Source of the DNA: Pseudomonadota bacterium
Lineage (GTDB): Bacteria > Desulfobacterota > Desulfuromonadia > Geobacterales > Pseudopelobacteraceae
Direction: 5' to 3'
Assembly: GCA_019352135.1 (NCBI GenBank)
Contig: JABBNX010000015.1
Coordinates: 1-38,181 of the forward strand
Length of the DNA stretch: 38,181 nucleotides
Position 1 is the stretch's first letter, and the number at the start of each line of letters is the position of its first letter. A program made the translations under genes and the position numbers. Shown piece after piece: positions 1 to 7,115 of the stretch. The notes beneath the pieces were generated by a model, which saw only the letters and a program-made list of their open reading frames with translations, was not told the DNA's origin and did not search any database.

Positions 1-1
1 G

Positions 2-454
2 CTCCAATTGCAGGAGGCGGTCCCGATGACTATGATAACGCTTTCGAGGATGGCGCTGCTTGCACTGATTGCTGTCTTTGCTCTCTGGTACCGGCGCCGG
101 TTGGCGTTGGCTCCCCGCAGCGAAACCGTTACCTGGGGCTGCGGCTATCAGCGGCCGGCACCCCGGATACAGTACAGCGCTTCATCATTTGCCGAACTGC
201 TGACATCCCTTTTTGCGTTCGTGCTCAAGACTCAAAATCACCTGCCGGGCAAAATGACGGGCCTTTTCCCCGGTCGTTCACGTTTTTACAGTCATGTCCC
301 GGAAGCGGTGCTGGAGTTGGTGTATATTCCGGTGCTGAAGCGGCTGTATCAGCGTTTTTCCGGCGTACGCAGGTTACAGGGCGGTATTTTGCAACAGTAT
401 GTCCTGTATTCTCTGGTTACCCTGATTGTATTGCTGGTAGCCAGCTACCTGTGA
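2..454 (+). CDS. HyfB/NuoL-like proton-channel membrane subunit, C-terminal part (gene continues beyond left edge)
   Basis: The reading frame is open to the left edge, so this is taken as the last ~150 residues of a large antiporter-like subunit (HyfB/HycC/NuoL family). It aligns end to end with the tail of the complete homologue at 5065-7062. Both have a hydrophobic helix, then TWGCGYQR, then a RIQY.A.SF.EL segment, a LTGLFP-like stretch (here MTGLFPGRS), a terminal amphipathic region and a last membrane helix. The family forms the proton- or ion-conducting arm of group 4 hydrogenases and complex I. An AGGAGG at 12-17 before an ATG at 26 could be read as a start site for a short stand-alone protein, but the homology runs upstream through this point, so a partial gene is preferred. 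The carbonic-anhydrase-like gene follows after 20 bases, which suggests one operon. Confidence 0.75.
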   Translation, partial: LQLQEAVPMTMITLSRMALLALIAVFALWYRRRLALAPRSETVTWGCGYQRPAPRIQYSASSFAELLTSLFAFVLKTQNHLPGKMTGLFPGRSRFYSHVPEAVLELVYIPVLKRLYQRFSGVRRLQGGILQQYVLYSLVTLIVLLVASYL

Positions 455-474
455 TTTCCTGAGGAGGCCGCGCC

Positions 475-1545
475 ATGACCCTGTTTGGCACCATTCATGA
501 GCAACCGATAGCACGCCGCATAAACTGGGTTTTTGATCTGGCCCGGAGATACTCGGCCGAGTTTTGTTCTCCGGAAGCCTTCCTCGCCAGGGAGCGTTAT
601 CTTGCGCTGCATCCGACCGCCATTGCCGTCTTGAAATGCATGGACGGCCGGATCAATATCCCGGTCGCCACCAATACACCTCCCGGCATAATCCAGCCGT
701 TCCGTAACCTGGGAGGGATGTTCGATATGGGGTGGCCCCATCTTGGTGAGGTGCTTGCCCAGCACGTCCAACGCATGGTGAGAAGTGGCCGGCGGGTACT
801 GATCCTGATCACCTACCACTTTTCACGCGGTGATGTCCATCGGGGCTGTTCCGGCTTCGGTTGCGATACGGTCGCGGCAATAGCCCACACTCGCCAGATC
901 CAGTCCCAGATGGAAGCTATCTTCGGTGCCGCCCATAACAGCGTCTATCCGCTTATCTGCGGCTTTGAAACCGATGAGGATGCTCTGCTGCTGCACAGTT
1001 CCGACGGCCAAATACTGGATCTGTCCGCTGATATACCGGTAGATGAGCTTGAGGTTGAGTTGGCGCAGCGCTTTCATGACATGCCACAAGAAATGCGGTG
1101 CGACCTTCTGCCGCTGCTGGCCGGGAATCTTTCCCACATCAAAGGATTACGTCAGGAGCGGCGTGCGCTCACCGTCGAGCACCGTGAATGGATGATCTGC
1201 CTGGGGCGCGGATTTGACTTTCTGCATACCCCTAACCTGGCCCTGATCGTCGGGCCATATAGTCCGGATCTGGCCGATCCGATCCGCAAGGCGGCGGCAA
1301 TTATTGAAAATAATATGGCGGCCGGAAGAATCCCCGCCGACGGGTTCCTGCTGCTCGCTTCAGTACCGTACGATGAAATAGGTGTTGACCGGGCTCGCGC
1401 TGTCATGAAATCTCATTTCCTGTCCAAATTCGCTGCCGAAGTGATTGAACGTGAGTTTCCCGACCTGGCCGGGAAAATGATCCGCCACACTGCAGTGCTT
1501 GACTGGAATTCACGCAGGATAGAGACGCTGTCTGAACCAAGCTGA
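475..1545 (+). CDS. beta-carbonic-anhydrase-like zinc protein (CsoSCA/DabA-type active-site signature)
   Basis: A 356-residue soluble protein with no signal peptide or membrane helix. Residues 55-59 read CMDGR, matching the C-x-D-x-R zinc/dyad motif of beta-carbonic anhydrases. A FRNLGG segment at 76-81 resembles the RNAG stretch of that family. The second zinc half-site lies in YHFSRGDVHRGCSGFGCD (114-131): H122 and C125 give the classic H-x-x-C, while H115 and C125 give a longer spacing nearer to that of carboxysomal CsoSCA. A later FETDEDALLLH segment (164-174) also recalls CsoSCA. The likely reaction is CO2/bicarbonate interconversion. The start is set by AGGAGG 8-9 bases before the ATG. 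It lies 20 bases after a NuoL-like subunit, reminiscent of the DabB/DabA inorganic-carbon pumps, although DabA is far larger. The active-site motifs are seen; the function is inferred. Confidence 0.65.
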   Translation: MTLFGTIHEQPIARRINWVFDLARRYSAEFCSPEAFLARERYLALHPTAIAVLKCMDGRINIPVATNTPPGIIQPFRNLGGMFDMGWPHLGEVLAQHVQRMVRSGRRVLILITYHFSRGDVHRGCSGFGCDTVAAIAHTRQIQSQMEAIFGAAHNSVYPLICGFETDEDALLLHSSDGQILDLSADIPVDELEVELAQRFHDMPQEMRCDLLPLLAGNLSHIKGLRQERRALTVEHREWMICLGRGFDFLHTPNLALIVGPYSPDLADPIRKAAAIIENNMAAGRIPADGFLLLASVPYDEIGVDRARAVMKSHFLSKFAAEVIEREFPDLAGKMIRHTAVLDWNSRRIETLSEPS

Positions 1546-1593
1546 GTGGGCTGTCGGGCGCTCAAAAAGGGGCGCAGGCTCTATCCGAACGAG

Positions 1594-1761
1594 GCACTGC
1601 TGAAAAAAGGGGTAGCCGGCCTGGAGGCTGATTCAATAGTACTTGCCCACCAGATTCGTACCATATCCAAGCAGCGTCTGATTATCTGCCTGGGTGAGAT
1701 TCCGGATGCAAATTTTCAATCCCGGATCAATGATGCGCTGCGGGTTCATCTCAATCTGTGA
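1594..1761 (+). pseudogene. C-terminal remnant of a MazF/PemK-type toxin
   Basis: The frame continues directly from the stop codon of the preceding gene, without an obvious start of its own. From about 1594 it encodes LLKKGVAGLEADSIVLAHQ followed by IRTISKQRL and a closing helix ending in RVHLNL. This is the typical C-terminal third of MazF/PemK endoribonuclease toxins (a glycine-leucine turn, the Q-I-R-T strand, a basic turn, a short C-terminal helix). The N-terminal half, with its conserved RNA-binding and catalytic residues, is missing, and so is any antitoxin gene. It is therefore a fragment left by a deletion or insertion at the junction, and not functional. The short stretch 1546-1593 shows no recognisable similarity. 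Confidence 0.6.
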
Positions 1762-2196
1762 ACTTGAAGGCCAAATTAAGTGGGACCGATTTCCACCTCA
1801 TCCTGTCCCTCTTCGTTAGAATGGCTATCAAGAGAACGATTAAAATGTTGGGCACGTTTCACTTTGTCCAACCTACGGGCCATCAATTACGTATCGGTAA
1901 TAACGAATTTGTAGTGCTAATATTTCTAATGTTCATAAACTAAATATTCCATTTGGGTAGATCACCGGTTCATGCGCGCGCGTGAACCGGTGAATAACGA
2001 GTAGGAAAATTAAAAAACAATTGAAACTCATCGGGACTATCCATCATTAGGAAGTTGCCCTCCAAAAGTTTGCTCCGCCACGACAATAAATCGCGAGTCA
2101 ATTAAATTAGCTTCCAATGTCATGCAAATTAATATTTGATTTTTGAGTAAAATATGCAATATTTAGATATAGATTTCATATGAAAGGAAATCAGCT
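1762..2196. other. A/T-rich intergenic region upstream of the AAA/RloB module
   Basis: No supported gene. The stretch is visibly richer in A and T than the genes to its left and right of the module, consistent with acquired DNA. It holds a strong palindrome at 1962-1993, listed separately. Just before the AAA gene is an A/T-rich segment (about 2130-2180) with weak promoter-like hexamers: TTGAGT at 2143 and TATAGA at 2168, spacing 19. An AAGGAAA ribosome-binding site follows near 2183. A 61-codon open frame at 1758-1943 resembles nothing and is not called. Confidence 0.5.
1962..1993. repeat. Strong inverted repeat (11-bp perfect arms, GC-alternating centre)
   Basis: The arms are TCACCGGTTCA (1962-1972) and TGAACCGGTGA (1983-1993), around a TGCGCGCGCG centre that is itself nearly self-complementary. 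The whole 32 bases form an almost continuous palindrome in otherwise A/T-rich DNA. No T-run follows, so it is a poor intrinsic terminator. It could be an operator, a cruciform-type recombination site or an element end. A related sequence (CACCGG, then TGAACCCGGTG) lies at 4159-4175, just after the AAA/RloB pair. Confidence 0.7.
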
Positions 2197-3465
2197 ATGT
2201 TAATTGAATTCAGTGTTACCAATTTCAAGTCAATTCATTCTACGCAAACCCTCAGCTTGGTGGCTAGCCCTGCTACCGAATTAGAGGAACAAAATTGCTT
2301 CAAGACATCTGAGAAAGGTGTTCCGCGTCTTCTCCGTTCTATCGCTATGTACGGACCTAATGCCTCAGGGAAAAGTAACTTCCTCGAAGCAATGGATTTC
2401 ATGGAGAGCTTTGTCACCGAATCTTCAAAAGAGGGACAGGAAGGGGAACCAATCGAGGTTAAACCATTTATGTTCAATTCCATTAGCCGAACTGAGCCGA
2501 GTGAATTTGAGGTGCTGTTTCTGCAAGAAGGAATTCGCTACCAGTACGGTTTTGCCGCCAACAGTACGCGAGTCACCCACGAGTGGCTAATTGCTTATCC
2601 AGAAGGCCGCTCCCAGCGCTGGTTTGAACGGGTATATGATACTGCAGCAAACAAGGAAAATTGGTATTTTGGCAGTAAGTTCAAGGGGCATAAAACCGTA
2701 CTACAGGAGGCGACGCGCAGTAACGCCCTGTTTCTATCCACTGCAGTCCAATTCAACAACGAGTCGTTGAAGCCCATTTACAACTGGTTCCATAAGAAGT
2801 TGCGCACAATCGGTGTAGCTGGTCTTGCCCCGTCATATTCGGCCTCTTTGTGCAAGACTGACGCAGGCAGAAAAAGGATCCTTGAACTTCTGAATGCGGC
2901 GGATTTGAGCATTGCAGATCTAAAGGTTGAAATGAAGAAGTTTGACTTAACCGACCTACCATCCGACATGCCAGAGCCTCTTAAGGAAGTTATTAGTAAG
3001 GAATTGGATGGTAAGGAAATGCCTGAAGTCAAATTTATGCACACGATGGCAGGGTCAGAAGAGTTAGTTGCCCTTGACCCAGATGATGAATCCGTCGGGA
3101 CAAGAAAGCTGTTTACCCTTGCGGGTCCTTGGCTTGATGTGATCGATAACGGTCACGTGCTATTTGTAGACGAATTGAATAACAGCATGCACCCCAAGAT
3201 GGTGCGCTTCCTTATTGGCCTGATTAACAATCCGCAGATCAACCGGAAAAATGCCCAACTGATATTCTCGACTCATGACACATCGGTGCTAGATAATGAA
3301 CTGTTCCGTCGTGACCAGATCTGGTTCACGGAAAAGGATGCTACCAATGCCACTAAGTTATATCCGCTGTCTGACTTCACTCCCCGCAAAGGTGAAGCTC
3401 TGGAAAAAGGATATTTGAATGGACGTTACGGAGCTTTACCGTACATTGGCGAAGTGAGGTTCTGA
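2197..3465 (+). CDS. AAA-family ATPase (COG1106-type), partner of RloB
   Basis: A 422-residue ATPase of the SMC/OLD-like group found in antiphage systems. The N-terminus has the FSVTNFKSI strand typical of AAA_15/AAA_21 proteins. The Walker A motif is GPNASGKS at residues 53-60. A Walker B-like LFVDELNNSMHP lies near 322-333, and the STHD switch histidine motif at 358-361. The middle (about 100-290) is the lid/coiled-coil insert. An ABC-like signature region (SVGTRKLFTLAG) sits shortly before Walker B. The stop overlaps the start of the next gene by one base (TGATG), so the two are translationally coupled. The family usually senses a phage trigger and controls a TOPRIM nuclease partner. That role is inferred here from pairing and homology. 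Confidence 0.85.
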   Translation: MLIEFSVTNFKSIHSTQTLSLVASPATELEEQNCFKTSEKGVPRLLRSIAMYGPNASGKSNFLEAMDFMESFVTESSKEGQEGEPIEVKPFMFNSISRTEPSEFEVLFLQEGIRYQYGFAANSTRVTHEWLIAYPEGRSQRWFERVYDTAANKENWYFGSKFKGHKTVLQEATRSNALFLSTAVQFNNESLKPIYNWFHKKLRTIGVAGLAPSYSASLCKTDAGRKRILELLNAADLSIADLKVEMKKFDLTDLPSDMPEPLKEVISKELDGKEMPEVKFMHTMAGSEELVALDPDDESVGTRKLFTLAGPWLDVIDNGHVLFVDELNNSMHPKMVRFLIGLINNPQINRKNAQLIFSTHDTSVLDNELFRRDQIWFTEKDATNATKLYPLSDFTPRKGEALEKGYLNGRYGALPYIGEVRF

Positions 3466-4142
3466 TGGGCTCGGATGATCTTTTTCATAAACGCAAACAG
3501 AGGCTTGCGGCTTCCCTGAAAAGAAAAAAAGCAAAGAAAGCGCCCTATGATAGGGTAATTATCGTCTGTGAGGGAGCTAAAACAGAACCGAACTACTTCA
3601 GGGAGATTCGGGATGCCTACCGGCTGAATACTGCCAACATTGATATCTGCGGGCAAGAGTGCGGTTCTGATCCACTCAGTGTAGTCAATTATGCCATCAG
3701 AAAATTCCGGGAAGATAAGGATTATGATCGTGTATATTGCGTGTTTGATCGGGATAAACACGCAACTTTCGATGCTGCCATTGACAAGTTGGGTCAAACG
3801 AGGCTGGGGAAAGACGTTGTTTTTAAGGCCATAACATCAGAACCCTGTTTCGAGTTCTGGCTGCTACTACACTTTGGTTATACAACCCGACAATTCTGCG
3901 CTCCGGGTAATGCTTCAAACTGTGAACTTGTGTTGGCAGAGTTGAACAAAAAGGAGCAAATTCCCGGTTATTGTAAGGGTGCCGGGAACATTTTTGCCTT
4001 AACTAAAGAAAGGCTCTCTGACGCCATCAGGCATGCAAATCAGTTGCAACAACATAACCTGGCAACCGGTACAAACAACCCTTCAACTAACATCCATGAG
4101 CTCATAGAGTATCTAATCAGCCTGAACTCCAGTCCGTCCTGA
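3465..4142 (+). CDS. rloB: RloB-like TOPRIM-fold protein, probable antiphage effector
   Basis: A 225-residue protein of the RloB family, named for genes linked to type I restriction loci. The basic N-terminal helix (residues 9-26) is followed by VIIVCEGAKTEPNYF (31-45), where E36 fits the TOPRIM glutamate. YCVFDRDKH (91-99) supplies the D-x-D pair (D95, D97). SEPCFEFWLLLHF (125-137) is the family hallmark. It starts inside the stop codon of the ATPase gene. ATPase plus TOPRIM pairs include OLD, Gabija and PARIS, which act as abortive or nuclease defences. RloB itself is less characterised. The system lacks any restriction or methyltransferase gene here, so it stands alone as a two-gene unit. 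Confidence 0.85.
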   Translation: MGSDDLFHKRKQRLAASLKRKKAKKAPYDRVIIVCEGAKTEPNYFREIRDAYRLNTANIDICGQECGSDPLSVVNYAIRKFREDKDYDRVYCVFDRDKHATFDAAIDKLGQTRLGKDVVFKAITSEPCFEFWLLLHFGYTTRQFCAPGNASNCELVLAELNKKEQIPGYCKGAGNIFALTKERLSDAIRHANQLQQHNLATGTNNPSTNIHELIEYLISLNSSPS

Positions 4143-4193
4143 TTCCAACCAAGCGCAGCACCGGTGAACCCGGTGTGCTCTCAGCCGTTAGGT
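4143..4193 (+). repeat. Hairpin downstream of rloB with weak attC-like ends
   Basis: Directly after the rloB stop comes TTCCAAC (4143-4149). It is followed by an imperfect hairpin, CACCGG (4159-4164) pairing with CCGGTG (4170-4175) around TGAAC, and then GTTAGGT (4187-4193). GTTAGGT fits the integron core consensus GTTRRRY, and TTCCAAC matches six of seven positions of RYYYAAC. The next gene's ribosome-binding site begins three bases later, as in cassette arrays. The internal stem is short and the total length is below most known attC sites, so this is only a weak candidate. The hairpin alone could also protect an mRNA end. Confidence 0.3.
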
Positions 4194-4207
4194 AGAAGGA
4201 GAATTTT

Positions 4208-4930
4208 ATGGCCTACAGACCGCACGCCAATCGGAAGCCGAAACGGTCGTCCACCGGCGGACCCCTCCTGTCATGGCAGATCCCGACCGACCCCGAGTCG
4301 CGATGGCCAGCCTTTGGCGCGGCCGTTGTGGTCATTGCTGGCCAGGCATGGGTGGCCGTAAGCCTCTCGCTCAATCCCGTCTGGCTATTTCCGGCCATCT
4401 CTGCGGTTCTTCTGGTCGCCTCAGTGGCTGTCTACCTGCCTCAGCGGACGGAACCCAGCCCGATCATGCGTGCGCTCGCGGTGAGCCTCATCGGTATGCT
4501 TGTTATCGCAAACGCCGTCAGTCTGGTAGAGCTCGTGCGGAATATTTTTGTTGGGGTAGCAGGGATCACCCCGGTCGGCCTGCTTCTCGTGGGCATTGTT
4601 CTGTGGATCGTCAATATTGCAATCTTTGCCCTGGTATACTGGGAATTGGACGGCGATGGACCCGATATGCGCGCCGACGGCTACCGGGACTTCCCTGACC
4701 TCGTCTTCCCGCAGCAGCAACCCGACCAACAAGGGCTGGCTCCCGCCAATTGGAAGCCGACCTTCCCCGACTATCTGTATGTGTCGCTAACGGCCGCTAC
4801 CGCTTTCTCGCCGACCGACGCAATGCCATACTCGAAGCGTGTCAAACTTGTTATGGGTGTCGAAAGCACCATGTCCTTGGCAATCGTTGCAATGATCGTA
4901 GCCCGAGCCATCAATATTGCCCGCGGGTAG
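4208..4930 (+). CDS. Conserved multi-pass membrane protein with ion-channel-like C-terminal segment
   Basis: 240 residues, family not named with certainty. A basic, polar N-terminus (1-30) precedes membrane segments at about 36-52, 58-76, 87-112 and 120-145. A cytoplasmic-type loop rich in D, P and Q (148-186) follows. Then comes FPDYLYVSLTAATAFSPTDA (186-205), a re-entrant or pore-like stretch, and a final helix (213-236). The pore-like stretch plus last helix resembles the two-helix channel unit of Ion_trans_2/DUF1345-type proteins, although there is no TVGYGD filter. The start is fixed by AAGGAG six bases before the ATG. It lies between the RloB gene and the Ehr operon, and its base composition is like the latter. 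It could be a small ion channel, but this is not established. Confidence 0.6.
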   Translation: MAYRPHANRKPKRSSTGGPLLSWQIPTDPESRWPAFGAAVVVIAGQAWVAVSLSLNPVWLFPAISAVLLVASVAVYLPQRTEPSPIMRALAVSLIGMLVIANAVSLVELVRNIFVGVAGITPVGLLLVGIVLWIVNIAIFALVYWELDGDGPDMRADGYRDFPDLVFPQQQPDQQGLAPANWKPTFPDYLYVSLTAATAFSPTDAMPYSKRVKLVMGVESTMSLAIVAMIVARAINIARG

Positions 4931-4962
4931 AATAAATAGCCTGTAATTGTGGCAGTTTTTAA

Positions 4963-4991
4963 TTGACACGTATACGCTTCAGGTTCAGTAT
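4963..4991 (+). promoter_or_regulatory. Possible sigma-70-type promoter for the Ehr operon
   Basis: TTGACA at 4963-4968 is a perfect -35 hexamer. A 17-base spacer leads to CAGTAT (4986-4991), a poor -10 match. It is the only good -35 in the 134-base gap before ehrA. The weak -10 suggests either an activated promoter or chance. Confidence 0.25.
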
Positions 4992-5064
4992 CTGTCCCCG
5001 CTGGAAACGTTTTATCCCGTCTCTTGTTTGACCTGTTCAGACCTAATCACAAGGAGTTCATAAT

Positions 5065-7062
5065 ATGTATTCCTTACTGCAGGGAGCCTTTGACCCTGCG
5101 CTCGTGGCGCTGGTCGCCGCGCTTGTTATCGGCTGTGCCGGCATCCCCGGCCTGTTTTTTCGAAAGCCGGGTTCCGGACAGATCATTGCAGCGGCAGGCA
5201 CCATCCTTGCCGCCATGGCTGGCGTGCCGGCCTCCCTGCAGCTCCTCTTCAGTCACACAACGAGCACCTATCTTCTCGAATGGAGCCTGCCGTTCGGTCC
5301 CTGCGAGTTTGTCATCGACCCCCTTTCCGCGTTCTTTCTGCTTCCGGTCTTTATCGTCTCCGCCGCAGGCTCACTCTTTGCGATAGGGTACTGGCCGGCG
5401 GCCGAACATCGCGCCACCGAACGGGGCCTGACCTTCTTCTACGGTCTGCTGGCCTCATCGATGGCGATTCTGCTCATGGCCCGTAACGGGGTTTTTTTTA
5501 TCATGGTGTGGGAAGTTATGGCGCTTTCCGCCTACTTTCTGATCGTTACGGAGCATGAACTGGAAAATGTCCGCCGCGCCGGAATTGTCTACCTGATTGC
5601 AACCCACACCGGGACGGTGGCTCTGTTTGTCTATTTCTCGCTGTTGGCGGCTCAAACCGGCTCGTTCCTGCTTCCGGCGGCCGGCTCGCTTTCTGCGCTC
5701 TCTCCGTATGCTGCGGCCATTGCGCTGGCGGCCTTTATCGGCTTTGGAGCAAAGGCCGGCATCATGCCGCTCCACATCTGGCTCCCTTCGGCACACGCGA
5801 ATGCACCCAGCCACGTCTCGGCGGTGATGTCGGGCGTCATGCTGAAGATGGGGCTGTACGGCATCTTCCGTACCCTGACCTTTTTTTACGACCCACCACT
5901 GCTCTGGGGGGCGGTGCTGACGGTCTGTGGGATAACCTCGGCCCTTCTGGGGATTGCCTTCGCGGTGGCCCAGCGCGATCTGAAACGCCTGCTGGCCTGC
6001 AGCAGTATCGAGAATGTCGGCATCATCACCACCGGCCTCGGAGTTGCCCTGCTGGGGGTGTCAAGCCACATTACCGTGCTGGTGTATCTCGGTATGGCGG
6101 GAGCCCTGCTCCATATACTTAATCACAGCTTCTTCAAGCCGTTGCTGTTCCTCGGTTCCGGGGCCATAATCCATGCCGCCGGAACGCGTGAGATGAACCT
6201 GATGGGGGGGCTCGGCAAAGGTATGCCACGTGTGGCACTGCTTTTTCTGGTCGGATCGGTTTCTATCTGCGGTATCCCCCCCCTGAATGGTTTTGTCAGC
6301 GAATTTCTTCTGTATCTCGGCTTTTTTTCACAACTCAAGGCGGGCAGTCTGGTCTATCTGGTGTTTCTGGCCCCGGTGCTGGCACTGGTCGGCGGATTGG
6401 CCGTGGTCGCCTTTACCAAGCTGTACGGCTCGGTCTTTCTCGGCACCCCGCGCAGCTCCGAAGCGGCGCATCCGCACGAAGCGGGGGTGACAATGCTGGC
6501 GCCGATGGCTTTTTTCGCCCTGCTCTGCCTGTTGATCGGGGCGGTTCCGCAGCTGGCGCTGCGTCTGGTTTCTCCCGCCATCCTATCATCCTATCCACAA
6601 ACGGCTTTAGCGGCTTTTCCTGCAGAGTATGGCGCCATCATGGGCAGGCTCTCGCTGGCTGGAATTCTGCTGCTGTCGGCTGCCGTTGTCGTGACGCTCC
6701 TCTGGAGATGGCGGCTTGGTAAAGCTCCGGCAGCCTCTGCGCCAACGTGGGGATGCGGCTATCAGCGCGGTACATCCCGGATACAGTATGGTGCTACATC
6801 GTTTTCAGAACTTGCCGTTTCGGTCTTCAATGGTATTATGCTCCAGCGGGTCGAGCGCCCGAAGTTAACCGGACTTTTTCCCCGAGTGTCACGCTGCAGT
6901 GACGTTCCGACTGAAACGCTTCTGGACCGGATTATTTTACCACTGTTTTCCATGACCGGGATGTTGTTCTCTTTTCTGCATCGGTTGCAGCATGGACTGA
7001 TGCAGGTATATATGCTCTATATCTTTGCTGCCCTGTTTATTCTGATGCTGTGGGCACACTGA
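5065..7062 (+). CDS. ehrA: EhrA: HyfB/NuoL-like proton-channel subunit of an Ehr complex
   Basis: A 665-residue polytopic membrane protein of the antiporter-like family (NuoL/MrpA/HyfB), close to the ~670 of HyfB. Key proton-path residues are visible: E150 in FIMVWEVMALSAYF, K230 in GFGAKAGIMPLHIWLPSAH, H237, H244 and H250 nearby, and K261 in VMLKMGLYGIF. The C-terminal domain has the TWGCGYQR signature shared with the partial gene at the left edge. It starts 8 bases after AAGGAG. It is the first gene of a co-directional set with ehrB, ehrC, ehrD, ehrL and ehrS. In such complexes this subunit is expected to couple electron transfer to ion movement across the cytoplasmic membrane. The name follows the Ehr nomenclature used for Geobacter. 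Confidence 0.85.
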   Translation: MYSLLQGAFDPALVALVAALVIGCAGIPGLFFRKPGSGQIIAAAGTILAAMAGVPASLQLLFSHTTSTYLLEWSLPFGPCEFVIDPLSAFFLLPVFIVSAAGSLFAIGYWPAAEHRATERGLTFFYGLLASSMAILLMARNGVFFIMVWEVMALSAYFLIVTEHELENVRRAGIVYLIATHTGTVALFVYFSLLAAQTGSFLLPAAGSLSALSPYAAAIALAAFIGFGAKAGIMPLHIWLPSAHANAPSHVSAVMSGVMLKMGLYGIFRTLTFFYDPPLLWGAVLTVCGITSALLGIAFAVAQRDLKRLLACSSIENVGIITTGLGVALLGVSSHITVLVYLGMAGALLHILNHSFFKPLLFLGSGAIIHAAGTREMNLMGGLGKGMPRVALLFLVGSVSICGIPPLNGFVSEFLLYLGFFSQLKAGSLVYLVFLAPVLALVGGLAVVAFTKLYGSVFLGTPRSSEAAHPHEAGVTMLAPMAFFALLCLLIGAVPQLALRLVSPAILSSYPQTALAAFPAEYGAIMGRLSLAGILLLSAAVVVTLLWRWRLGKAPAASAPTWGCGYQRGTSRIQYGATSFSELAVSVFNGIMLQRVERPKLTGLFPRVSRCSDVPTETLLDRIILPLFSMTGMLFSFLHRLQHGLMQVYMLYIFAALFILMLWAH

Positions 7063-7115
7063 CATCTGGTGAATACGTTAACGCACATATCCTGTTTTCA
7101 GGTTTGGGAGCTACC

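Noticed and set aside
26-454. A stand-alone 142-residue protein starting at ATG 26 behind AGGAGG.
   Set aside because: The frame is open to the left edge and the similarity to the EhrA tail continues upstream of this ATG, so a cut full-length gene is more likely.
475-1545. Calling the carbonic-anhydrase-like protein DabA.
   Set aside because: It is less than half the size of DabA and lacks the long helical regions; only the zinc motif logic is shared.
1758-1943. 61-codon open frame after the MazF remnant.
   Set aside because: No ribosome-binding site, no recognisable motif, and it lies in A/T-rich spacer DNA.
4931-5064. Sigma-54 promoter (TGGCAG near 4950).
   Set aside because: The GG/GC spacing does not fit the -24/-12 rule.
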